64,000 nt of DNA from Typha latifolia (taxonomy: Eukaryota; Streptophyta; Magnoliopsida; Poales; Typhaceae). Below are positions 1-10,830 of this stretch, piece after piece. Both the position numbers and the translations under genes were made by a program. The stretch's first letter is position 1, and the number at the start of each line of letters is the position of its first letter. Below the pieces are notes generated by a model that saw nothing but the letters and a program-made list of their open reading frames with translations, searched no databases and had not been told where the DNA came from. The stretch lies in NCBI GenBank assembly GCA_019914945.1, contig CM034101.1:1313188-1377187 (forward strand), in the 5' to 3' direction.

Positions 1-1397
1 GCAGTTAAAGTATCGATCTTTTTCACCTTTTGGTATTGATTTGAGATATTAGAGTCTTAATCCACCTTTAGTTTTCTTTGTTTGGAGTTAAAGGTGAGTG
101 TTCCGAGAAACATTAAGGAAGTTGGGTGTCGGGGTAATTGATATATCACAAATAAAAGTTTTTGAGGGAACTTTCATTATACTTTAAGTTTTTGAGGGAA
201 CTTTCATTATACTTTAAGTTTTTGAGGGAACTTTCAGTATATCACATTTTTCATGAATTATACTTTAACTTTGTGTCGATTTGGATGGACTACAACTGGA
301 ATTGAAACTCCACAAGTTTCCTGCCAAGCTTAGAACGGATGGCTTTAGAACTAATTGAGGAAAATTTTGGTTAAAAGATTAACTTTTGTATGTAACTTAG
401 CGGATTATTACCGATGAATATCTTAAACAGTGAGTATATGTTGATACAGAGTGCTCTTAATCATGTTTTGTAACCAATCACCCTTGTTAACTTGTTTTTG
501 GCATGATAGGGTTAAGCTCTGTCACTTGAGGTGATGTGGCAAGCCTAGCCGTGCTTTAAACATGTTTGGAATGAGGTTAGCTAGTAATAAAATTATCAAT
601 TTGTCCTTGACAAGACCAAACATATTCTTGGGCAGTGTAACTGTAGTTTTGAAGCATAGTAGCACGCATTGCATACTGCGAAATAGGCATTCTGTATCTA
701 GTAAGCTGCACTTTGTACATATACATATAAGTACGTATTGCGGGCATACTAAGCTGCACTATGCACTGCATAGAAAGTAGCACAAATTGCCGACACATAG
801 GTAGGCATTATTTATATAGTTACTCACATTGCTTACATGTGAATAGGTATTGTATATATAGAGACCTACATTACACATGTAAGATCAGAAAGTAGAGACA
901 TTTTTCGAACAAAACCAGCGGAAGAGAAGAGTAATTTTAATGATATTATTCCAGTGTACACTATCCATTTACCTAAGATATTCTCAATTAACACTTGTTA
1001 TTCTAGTTTTACGATTAATTTGAAATGCATATCTTATCAAAGGTAATAATGACACTGCTGCTATCCATAGTTTACAACTAAACATCCAAATAAACTAAAA
1101 TCCAATTAAATGTACAATATTAAAGCATAAAAATAAGAGTAGTTATAATCATGTTAAGCTCTACGCTGCAGCCAAATGCTACCCTAGTATTTAGTATGTT
1201 TAGTAGTTCATAATGATGAAGTTCTGTAGCTCTTTGCATATTGGGCATCCATCTGTGAATGAATTTATCCATCTACCAATGAATGGTTTAATGTGTCAAA
1301 ATTTCCACAAGAGAAAAAACTGCATATCTATCCTCGTCATATTGGAATGCACAGTGATGTTCATATACGTAATGCACAGTATGGTAATTTGATCTAG
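1..1397. other. Intergenic, AT-rich; no gene recognised
   Basis: No convincing coding region in either strand; short open frames have no recognisable content. The only clear structure is a short tandem repeat near 156-240, listed separately. The right edge leads into the zinc-finger relic. Confidence 0.5.
156..240. repeat. Tandem repeat, 30-bp unit, about 2.8 copies
   Basis: Three head-to-tail copies of a 30-base unit beginning AAGTTTTTGAGGG are visible at 156-185, 186-215 and 216-240. The first two are identical over the whole unit; the third differs at its end (cagtat for cattat). This is a small minisatellite with no gene attached. Confidence 0.9.
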
Positions 1398-2970
1398 GTG
1401 GAAGTGTCATATTTAAGTTGCAGAAGTAGACTCAAGGCAAAGTCCATGAGTTTAGACACAAAGAAAAAGAAACTTATTCAAGGAGGTGCTGCAGCTAGTT
1501 TTGTGAGAGTTTGTACTATATGCAATACTGAGATGGTGTTTGCTTCTCATCTCACTAGCGAAAAGCATGCACAGAAGGTATGACAGATAGAAAATGGAAA
1601 ATCTATCATGGCCGTTTTTTTCTAGTACTTTCTGGGTAGGAACTTCAAGAAATGCATTCAGAAACTTACAAGGAAATATCATGCGGGTCTGCTGGGTAAA
1701 ATGATATGTCAAATATCTTAAAAAATTTTATCACCAAACTGCATTAAAGTATTACCATAAGTTGTCAATATCTTATACTTCCTACCCATTTTGATTTTAT
1801 TCAATCAGATGTCTTCAGATATTGATGCAGGACAACGGTCCCCCCCAGATATTATTTGTGTAGTTTTTTTTTTAATTATATGGTCTTAATGTCTCTCTTC
1901 ATAGAATAGTTTTAGTTAATATCTATGCATCAAACATGATGATTTCTTAGGCATTCTTGTCTTATTCTAAAAGTCAGGTCTTATTCTAAGGTATTTGTTA
2001 AGGTAAATATGTTTAAGTCCATCTTCCGTCTATAGACTCTCTTTCAGAAACAAGGGGTACATCTTCAAGTATGACATATAGCCATAAAATCTTCAAGTAT
2101 GTGCAGTCTATTATAGTAATCTCTGATGTTTATCACTATATCATCAAAATCTAACTAGAGAAGAATTTCTTTCATTGCTAGAATCTAATAAATTAACTCA
2201 TTAGCTTTCAAGTTTTTTTCTTTGAAAAAAATCTAAGCAACTCAACTTAGTTTTATAAAACTTATTTATCATCAAGATAATGATAATACATTTGCATATA
2301 TTTTGCTGAAATTTTGTCTATGCAGTGAATTATTGGTGTATCTCTCATTTGAGTATTTATAAAGTATTTTATATGTCATTTATATTTTTGTGAGATTCAA
2401 TTTGTTCCCTAGAGTAGCTTTTATTGCTTTAGAACCAATATCATATTCTTCCACTTTGCAGGCCCTAAGATCTTCTGAAGGGAAGACCCCAGACATTTAA
2501 TAACCTTGTAGTATCCATGTACTCTGTTATTGAAGAGACAAAACCAGCATCAACGAATAGCAAAATCTAGTGTTCTAAGGAAGTCTCAAATGCTATTCAA
2601 TCTGTCTATTATGACATTTGCAAGACTGATTGTAACAGTAAGGAGGTTCTTGATAACCATAAACTAGGGAAGAAACACAGAAGGAACTTGGAGAGGCTAC
2701 AAGAGTCTATCATGCTTAAGCTCCCGGATGCTCTCGCGCTTATTGGGAAGGGGTTTTCAGCTGCTGATGAAGGGAAAGCTGTAAGCCATGAAATAAAAAG
2801 AGAAGTAAAACTGTAAACGAAGAGGATATGAAGATGAAAAAAACAAAAAGTTATAGAAGAATGCAGTTGGTGTGTGCTCCCTTTGCAATGTAGTTTGCAA
2901 CGCTCAAGAAGTTTTTATTTTTCATGTTACCGGTCATTAACGCATTGCCAAGATTAAGAAACAACAGGAA
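1398..2970 (+). pseudogene. Decayed U1/matrin-type C2H2 zinc-finger protein gene
   Basis: Three coding remnants lie in order. At about 1440-1580 a basic stretch leads into a finger of the C-x2-C-x(n)-H-x5-H type (residues VCTICNTEMVF then SHLTSEKHAQK). At about 2660-2790 there is a linker, KLGKKHRRNLERL followed by AADEGKAVSHEIKREVK. At about 2870-2965 comes a second finger (CSLCNVVCNA) whose last part is interrupted by an in-frame TAA just before the final histidine region. The linker is also broken by stops after position 2813. Plant proteins with repeated ZnF_U1 fingers have this finger-linker-finger layout. Stops and frame changes make an intact protein impossible here, so I call it a pseudogene. 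No promoter or start codon can be assigned. Confidence 0.7.
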
Positions 2971-3039
2971 GTACCTGTTAGCTTACTGGGGATGTGGATG
3001 GTAAAAGACAACTTGCTAACCTCTGGTTCTGTTTTATTT

Positions 3040-3370
3040 ATTTGGATTCTTCACTAACTTAAAGTAATATATGAACAGATCTTCCGCTGTTGCTTGCACA
3101 CACCTTGTAAAATAGAAGTAAAATTGGTTAATTGCTTCAAGTCATTCTCACTGAACTGCATCGGCGGCTTCCTCTCCTTCGATAATATTCTATTTTTCTA
3201 TCTGCAAATTCTCTTTGGTCGTAGATTTAGTCATTCTCTTTATTTCCTGGCTTACAACTTTTTCTTCATCAACAGTTGAAATATCCTTTCCAGCAAGCAT
3301 GATGGGAGCATCCGGGGGCTTGGGCAAATGAACTTGTATGACATTTCCATCCAATATTCTCTACAAGATC
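3040..3370 (-). pseudogene. Second zinc-finger gene relic, opposite orientation
   Basis: Read on the minus strand, about 3330 down to 3225 encodes LPKPPDAPIMLAGKDISTVD followed by EEKVVSQEIKRMTK. This lines up with the linker of the plus-strand relic at 2715-2810 (LPDALALIGKGFSAADEGK, then AVSHEIKREVK). Downstream on the minus strand the sequence continues toward a finger-like KVC at about 3110, with stop codons on the way. It is therefore a diverged partial copy of the same gene in inverted orientation. A region at 3508-3580 weakly resembles 3041-3100 and may be another finger unit. Confidence 0.6.
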
Positions 3371-4029
3371 CGATTCAAGAAACAAAATAAGATTACGTTG
3401 GAGCATAAATTATGTGGCTCAACATTATTTCATCTGCCGTTCTATTTCTTGCATTCTTTCCATTTGATGTATTCTTTGTGGACATACCCAGCAATCATCT
3501 GTTATGGGTTCTTCACTAATTCAAAATACCACACAAACAGAACATCTGGTGTGGCTTGCGCACTTACTGTCAAATGGAACCAAATTCGTTCTCTCTCAAC
3601 TGCGAACTCATTAGTGCTTGTCTTGAAATGTGAAGCTGTAGGACATTTTCATCTAATACTTTGAGATGTGAACTGAACTTGATGCAGGTATCTTCTCCAA
3701 TAAGTTTCGGTTTCTGGCAGAGAATATGAGGATAAGATTCCAACCAACATGTATTACTTGCACGTCATGCAATTATCATTATATTTATCTCCATGGCTTA
3801 TTCCAGGTCTTCTAGAATCTGCCCTAAATTTATCGGGTCAAGCATTGTCAAAGAAGCTTATTGGTTTCGGATCGAGCATGGCTTATCGGGTCTCCTCAGT
3901 TGTCCCGCTGAGCGACGTTTTCTTGTCCGTCCGATCGCCAAACAAGGGTGAGAGATCTCGCCACCTCCTAGACGTTGGAAGTAAACGACAAGGAGTCCAA
4001 CGGTCTAATTTTCTCATGTCTTGCGGGCC
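3371..4029. other. Gap between zinc-finger relics and the SNARE gene
   Basis: No intact gene. The left part probably continues the decayed zinc-finger copies. The right part (about 3840-4030) becomes less AT-rich and is the likely promoter-proximal DNA of the SNAP33-like gene. Confidence 0.4.
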
Positions 4030-7000
4030 GTCGTGGCTTGATCTATTCAAAGAGAGAGAAGTAATAAACGAATAAATTAGGAAAGACTCTTTTCGCTCTC
4101 TCTAAAGAGCTTTCTTGCCTCCTTCAAGACTTCCAAGTCTCCATTGTGACGAGATCGCCGCGTGGAGGAACTAGAAGGTTAGCGTTTCTTCCTTTTCTCT
4201 TTGGTAATTTCTTCAACTGGCCTGGTGTTTGGAGAGACTTTCTGATTTGGGATCTTTCGAGGTAATTTGTAACAAGATTTGGATTTTGAGTGTTTCGAGT
4301 CCCTTCTTCTTGGTTTCACTTGGGGTTTATAAATCCCTTCTTTATTTCGAAGAGTTATACTTCTTGGAGTGATACCCATCTGGTAAATTTGTTTGCCCAA
4401 ATCTCGTATCAACTTAATGCGATCTGCAACTTTGCTCTTCGTTTTGATTTTTGTTTGTTTGTGTCAAACTTGGGTTTTTTGGTGATCTTGTTTGGAAATC
4501 TTTTTTTTCCATTTCCTTAGATTTGTATTCTCTGTAACTGCTGTATCTGAAGCCCCTTTTGTTGAAACTGGTGTTCTTTTACATGCTGTCGATTATATTC
4601 TGTACTTGTGAGTATCTAATATCCGATTGATTTGAAACCCATTCTTCAATTTGGGGTTGAGAGCTCTCTTCATTGCTCTCTCAATAAAATTCGTGATCCA
4701 GGAACTCATCTGCTTCATCTCATTCCGTGTGGAGCCTGACTGACATATTTAATTCTGGGTTCATTTTCTTGATTTCAACAATATTTCTTGCTTCCGTTAG
4801 ATCCTGGAAAAAGAAGGCAATAAGAGCTAACAGCTTAGGAATTGCAATAAATTTTTTTTTCAGTTTTTGGAAATTGTTTTCTACCAACTTTTCTTGATCT
4901 ATTTGGAAATTAGAGGCTGTTCTTAGTTTGCTTGGTGAGTCTTGCCTCCTCGCACCATATAGAATGAGTTTAACTCATGGAAATAGCCTATATATCGATA
5001 GGAGTAAAGTTACTTACGCTCTCCTGCATTTGCAAGATTCTTTGTTAGATAGGAAATTGAACCATAACATCTTGAATACTTAATGGTCTAATACAACTTC
5101 AAAATTTTCTATTGATATCCTATGTGTCCTTTTACTTGTCATATTGAGCTTTAAATTGCTCTTTCTGTCATGCAACCGTATTGAAAAATTCTACTTAATT
5201 AACAAAATAGACGTATAGCGTCCTGCATTCCAAGTCAGTCTTTGTTCCGATGCTGCATACCATCATAAATGATCAATCTTCTTCTATTTGTGTAGGTAAT
5301 TTGTCAATATCTCTATTAAGCATGTCTAAAGTGGGCATAATGAGGACACCTATTTCTAAGGTTTATAAGCAACGTACAGTTGACCCTGGCACCAACCCAT
5401 TTGATTCGGATTCAGAAGAAGATCTGAACCATAAGTCTGCAAGAGCTTCCTCAGCCCCTGTGAACAGCAAGACAACTGATAAAAACTCCAATTTTGGCTA
5501 CAACGAAACTCAAGGAAGATCATCATTCTACTCTGGCTTTCCGGCTGCGAAGGACAGCTACAAGAATGACTTTCGTGACTCAGGCGGCATTGAAAACCAG
5601 TCTGTCCAGGAACTTGAAAATTATGCCGTATACAAATCTGAGGAGACTACAAAGACAGTCAATGGTTGTTTAAAGATTGCAGAAGAGATGAGAGAAGATG
5701 CTTCAAGGACTCTTGTCACCTTGCATCAGCAGGGTGAGCAGATTACTCATACTCATCAAACTGCAGCTGACATTGAGCAAGACCTTAGCAGGGTATGCTC
5801 CTCTAGTTCATGTGAAAGATTAAAATCTAAACATTTCTGTCCTCTTGTCACTACTTGAGTACTATCTCACACATTGATATATCACTTTCTTCACTGTTTA
5901 TTTTGAGCTAATACTTGTCAAGATTTAGTGGCCCTTAAGATCCGTCAATTGTGCAGCTATATCTTGCATGTCAATTGGAAGGCTTTGGTACAAGGGTCAA
6001 ACTGGTTGCATTTTTTAGTATATCTGTTTTACCTATAGCAGTGTTGTACTACAACCTAAGTTGTTCATACTAAGTACAGTATTCATGGAAACTACAGATG
6101 GTTCTATTATAAAGACTGACATTCATCCCAATCCATTTATATTTATTTTAGGGTGAAAAGCTTCTGGGAAGTCTTGGAGGCCTGTTCTCCAAAACATGGA
6201 AGCCAAAAAAAACTCGCCAAATAAAGGGACCAATTCTTACAGGAGGTAAAGCAAGGAGAGAATCTGAGAAAGTGTAATTCCTTTATGTTCTTTATTAACT
6301 GAAGTGACCAATCAATTTGCAGATGATTCTTTTATGCAAAAGGGCAGCCACATGGAGCAGAGACAAAGGTTGGGATTAACAGATCCCTTGCCTCGATCTA
6401 ACCCCCGACATTTACCTGCTGAACCAACATCTGCACTTGAGAAAGTTGAGGTATACACTGCTAGTAGGAAATGAGACTTAAGTTTTCACTTACAATGTAT
6501 ATTTGATGATCATTGGATCATTGAACAGGTAGAAAAGGCAAAGCAAGATGATGCGCTGTCTGATCTTAGCAATTTGTTGGGTGAGCTGAAAGGCATGGCT
6601 TTAGACATGGGTGCTGAAATAGGGAGGTACATTTCGTTCTATTTCTTTACATTGAAGTTCATCTTGGCATTATGATTTTTTATTTGGAAGGTCGATAACT
6701 CCTGACATTATCTAGATTCTTCTTCTTTTAATGTTTCAATCAGCCCTAACCTAACTAAGACATCTGTAAGAAAGAAAAGGCATGCAAGTCCGTCTAGGTA
6801 GCATGAGAATTCTGCTTGATTGCCGTCAAGTTGTCTTGATGTGAATCTTTCTTATACTTGATTGCCTCATTTGCATGCATATAAAGTGTTGCTTCATAGT
6901 TTCTAGTAGGGGAACAGAAAACCTTTATGTGTTCTTCCTTAATAATAGATTAAACTCAATATCAACTCTGTATTTAATGATTGCAGGCAGACCGCAGCTC

Positions 7001-7086
7001 TGGGTCACATGGAGCATGATGTTGATGAACTAAATTTCAGGGTGAGAGGAGCAAATATCCAAGGCCGAAAACTTCTTCGAAAATAG
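4030..7086 (+). CDS. SNAP33: SNAP25-type Qb+Qc t-SNARE (SNAP33/SNAP32-like)
   Basis: Predicted 296-residue protein; coding exons 5322-5792, 6152-6245, 6323-6450, 6529-6626 and 6987-7086 (stop TAG). A non-coding first exon probably ends near 4176. The start is ATG 5322 (MSKVGIM), because the in-frame ATG at 5250 lies before a plausible splice acceptor. The N-terminus carries NPFDSDSEED; the first SNARE helix begins at FRDSGGIENQSVQELENYAV, about residue 80, and is followed by EKLLGSLGGLFSKTWKPKKT. The second SNARE helix (DDALSDLSNLLGELKGMALD, then HDVDELNFRVRGAN) ends the protein. As in other plant SNAP33 proteins there is no cysteine cluster for palmitoylation between the helices. Such proteins pair with a Qa syntaxin and a VAMP at the plasma membrane and cell plate, in cytokinesis and defence secretion. 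Length and order match the family; confidence is high. Confidence 0.93.
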
Positions 7087-7635
7087 AGCACGAATGTTAC
7101 CAAATGATCTTATTTGTCTTCTTTTTCCTTCTCTATACACCATTAATGATCCAAGAGATCTCTGTATGTTTTTCCTGTACAACAACCATTTCTTTTATTA
7201 ATGTGGCATGGGCATACTGTGCTGATCTATTGTTTGATAGTATTGCAAGATTATTTGAATTGGTTCATGTGGCTGGTTTTAGGAAACTATCTATCAATTA
7301 TCTGGATAATAGCCAGAATGAGCAGTATGAGAGCAGCACTCTTGAGCTATTAAATATTGTGTACTAATTAACATGACCTACAGAGAAGCATTATAACCTA
7401 ATTGGAATTTTGACAATAGATGTCTCTAGTTATGGCCAGATGTTTAATCTGATACTCAATGATTGATTCAAGATGGCAATCACTCTTAAGATTATGTCAA
7501 TGCACAAAAACATTCTTTTTATACATATATATAAATCTCAAATTAAAGGCAGTGCAGAACAGCAAACGGACAAAAATATAACTAATAAGATATCAAAAAC
7601 TATGAAAAGGACCACCTAATCCAATCCAGCCCCCA
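7087..7635. other. 3' region of SNARE gene and BAG-gene promoter
   Basis: No gene. The left part holds the 3' UTR of the SNARE gene; the open frame at 7104-7367 has no recognisable content. The right part leads to the TATA box of the BAG gene. Confidence 0.5.
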
Positions 7636-7645
7636 TATATAAAAG
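7636..7645 (+). promoter_or_regulatory. TATA box of the BAG-domain gene
   Basis: TATATAAAAG lies about 160 bases before the ATG at 7803, followed by a pyrimidine-rich leader, as expected for a plant TATA promoter with transcription starting near 7665-7675. Confidence 0.6.
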
Positions 7646-7712
7646 AAATTTTGTACTCCATCCCCAGAGAAAAGCCCTTCTCCTTTGCTCATTTAACCTT
7701 CTTCCAACTTTG

Positions 7713-7715
<3 letters not shown>

Positions 7716-7767
<52 letters not shown>
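7716..7767. repeat. (CT)n microsatellite in 5' leader
   Basis: An uninterrupted run of about 26 CT units lies in the presumed 5' UTR of the BAG gene. It is in frame with the coding sequence and has no stop before ATG 7803, so initiation upstream at a non-AUG codon would add a Ser-Leu repeat. Confidence 0.95.
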
Positions 7768-7769
<2 letters not shown>

Positions 7770-7802
7770 GCACACATCCAAAGCCCACCTCCTCCTTCAC
7801 TG

Positions 7803-8931
7803 ATGTCTTCTTCCTACCACCATCACCATCCCAACCACAATAGCAGATGCCCTTCTTCTCCTCCTAGCTGCTGCAATTGCTGTTGCGCTTCTTCTATTCC
7901 TCCTCCTCCCAATCCCAGCTCTGACCAACTCCTTCAATATTTAGCCACCCATCTCCTCCTCCAATCCACAAGTCAACCTTTACCAGCACCACCTCCTCCT
8001 GGTCCTCCTCCTCTCTACTCTTATCACTACCTCAAGAAGACCCAACAAGCTAATCTCCCAAAAGACCACCATGCCCATCTCCCAGAAGATCACCAACTCC
8101 TCCTCAACTCCCTCATACGCCGCGTCGCAGCTCTGGAATCCAATCTCCTCCATCTTGCCTCTCCTTCTCCGAACCCGCCTTCTTATTCGCCTCCTCCTCC
8201 GCCGCCGCCATCTCTGCGAGATTTGGCGGCGCGGACCATCCAAACTTGGTTCCGCCGCTTCTTGGTGAGGAGATCTCAGACCCTTCGCCACCTCAAAGCC
8301 CTCGCGGCCATCAAATCGCATGTCGCGGTTGTCAAGTCCTCTCTTTCCGGCAAGACTCACCTCGATCCGAAGGCCATCTCGGAGAAAGCCATGGATTTGC
8401 TCATCCAAGTGGACTCTATCCAGGTGAAAAAGATGAAATTTTTTTCTTTGTGCTTTTCTGGGGTTTGATCCATTACTTCAATCATTTCAATCTGAGTTTC
8501 TGTTCTAGAGCGGGGAACCCATGATTCGAGAAGGGAAAAGATCGATTAGCCGAGAACTGGTTCGGATTATGGAGTTCGTGGACAAGGTCTTGGTCAAGGA
8601 GCAGGAGATTTCCCTCAGAGCAATGGAGATTGCAGGGAATGCTGCAGCTTTTGGTGATGACGAAGTGTTTCGATCTACCAAGGCAGCGAAAAAGGTGAGC
8701 TTTTTAGAGAATGGGAGGAGACATATGGATTCTATTACTGCCCATATGCCATTTCCAGAGGAAGGTAATGATTACTTGCAGCCAAGTGGATTTCATCAGC
8801 TTAGTGATGATGACGAGAAGAGCTCCGAGAGCTCGTCGGAGACTGACAGAAAGGGCGGCAAGAGGTCGGGTCTCTCCGCCCCATTGCCGGTGCAAATGGA
8901 GCCGAGGAAATCGGCCAGCCCAAGGAGATGA
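7803..8931 (+). CDS. BAG-family co-chaperone with IQ motif (BAG8-like)
   Basis: Two exons, 7803-8423 and 8509-8931, encode about 347 residues. The N-terminal 140 residues are low-complexity: a His-rich start, a Cys cluster (CCNCCC near residues 23-28) and several Pro runs. An IQ motif (AARTIQTWFRRFLVRR, residues 142-157) follows, then a helical BAG domain about residues 165-250, read from both exons (KSHVAVVKSSLSG; DLLIQVDSIQ; ELVRIMEFVDKVLVKEQEIS). The acidic and serine-rich tail (SDDDEKSSESSSETD) ends with a basic PRKSASPRR. The IQ motif would bind calmodulin and the BAG helices would contact the Hsp70 ATPase domain. Plant BAG5-7 combine IQ and BAG; the layout with long proline-rich leader resembles the BAG8/calmodulin-binding-related group. 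Exact orthology is inferred. The start at 7803 is the first ATG after the CT repeat. Confidence 0.85.
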
Positions 8932-10830
8932 TAGCTGCAGGTCTTTTGCACTGATTCCTACCATTTACTTGTGGGTCTCTGAGTCTGTTGCCTTAGTTTT
9001 GCATGTAGAATTATGTTAGAGAACTGTGCTGCTCTATGTTTTCATTGTGTGTTCTGTGATCTTTAGGATTAGAGGCTGCATTGTTGTTACTTGCACTTTG
9101 TCTCTTGTACTGACTTTTATTAGTGTTAAGACTGTTCCATTGGAAATAATCATGAGCCTTTGTTGTCAATTTACTTGTGCATGTGAAGAATATATTTTGA
9201 TTGCTACTGTTATATTGATATTTTCTCATGGATATCTATCTGCGTATGATTCTTTCTGGAATCTATAGGTTTGTGATAGTTTCTCCTTTCTAGGATTATT
9301 TGATAATTCTAAGCATGCTTTGCAGTCTGCGTTGAAAGGGTTGATGGCTCTTCTTTCTTTAAGTCTCACTGAACAGATGTCCACTAATTTTAAGACTTTT
9401 AGATCGCACTCAAGATTTCTGATGAATGAATCTCGTTGGTGATTTAAGATCTTCAATTCAGTTTGAGATAAGTCAATAATTGGATGTTAGTAGTTTATAA
9501 GCTTCTAGCTGTGGTGAGAGGATGAAAGCATCAGATATTGTGAATTAAATTTGCAGACAAGATTGCTGCTGAATACTCTTCTATGTTCAGAGAAGTTCTT
9601 CTGAATGGTTCAACTTGAAATAACTATGGATAATTCCAAGTGAATCATATAGCAGTGAAACTCAAGTGAGAGAGAACAAGGTATAAAACCAATGATTTGG
9701 TGTCAGATCTAATTCCAACTGCTAGTTGATAGATCCCGACTGTTGATGGTCATGTTCTTGCTAATATTTGCGACGAAGCCGATGGATTCCTGCTGCAGAA
9801 GGCACAGAGAGGCAGCACCTCAGGCATATAAACCTCGAGCTTATTGAAGACCTCCTGGGTTCTCTCCATCTCCTCCCTTGTCCTTTATTTCCGACCCACA
9901 ACAGCAAGTCGTTTGTTCATTGCATGCTATTATCTGGCTCTTAAAAAAGTTTTCAGCAACAGCAGCTCTCAGTAGTTCCCTTCTCATAACTCTTCTAAAG
10001 CTCACTAGCTTGTACTTAAGAAAAGCAAAGAAGACAACGATGACTGCTGAATTTTGTTGGCAGGGACATATGGATCAACTCTGTTTGGCACCCGCACCAG
10101 TGAGGAGCTAGTCTCAATATTTGCAATCTATATAACAATGGAAATTCATTGGGTCTAAAACAGAAAAGAGGAAGTTGAGAAGCAACTTCACAATCAGATG
10201 GTCTTAACAATGATATGGTGGTTGGGAATGTTCTTTTTTTTTTTTATAAAACAAAATCTTCTCTTTATTTTCTTATTTTGTCAGCTCTCTAATGCTGTCT
10301 AAATCATTCTGTATATATCTATATATTTTTAATTAATTAAGGGTCAACTTCACACTCAGATATTCACGGGGGGTAAGAAGAAAAAAACCTATCAGTTATA
10401 TATCTCTAGTTATAGCCAAAATTGTAATTGCTTTTCAACTAAAGCTAAAAAGAGTAGATCAGGAGCAAGCTAACATGATATAAGACAAAAGAGAACGTCA
10501 ATGTTCTAGCTCCTAACAATCAAGTTGGACGAGAAAAACATCATAGGATTGTAAATTTTATTCCATCTCTATCACGCCTAAGAACACAATGAGAACCACT
10601 AAATAAAAATTTACATCCCGACATTGAATAATTCATGGAAAAGCGAGATGGATGACACATGAAGTTAGGTACATTTACAAGCCTTCATTAAGTGATCGCC
10701 AAAGCTTTGATGTGCAGGCTAAATACTTCAGAATGAGTTCTTCTCTTGACACCATAGGGCCAAGTCTGCTTGCAATGAAATTCTTGGATGAATTTGCTGA
10801 TATCACTTCTTCTGAAGCACCCAAAGATCA
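8932..10830. other. Intergenic region between BAG and PAP genes
   Basis: Contains the 3' UTRs of the BAG gene (left) and of the minus-strand PAP gene (right). Minus-strand 9880-9740 has a short open stretch (EEMERTQEVFNKLEVYMPEV), possibly a gene relic; I could not assign it. No transposon ends or RNA genes were recognised. Confidence 0.4.

Noticed and set aside
7104..7367. Plus-strand open frame after the SNARE gene
   Set aside because: Within the SNARE 3' UTR; no family content.
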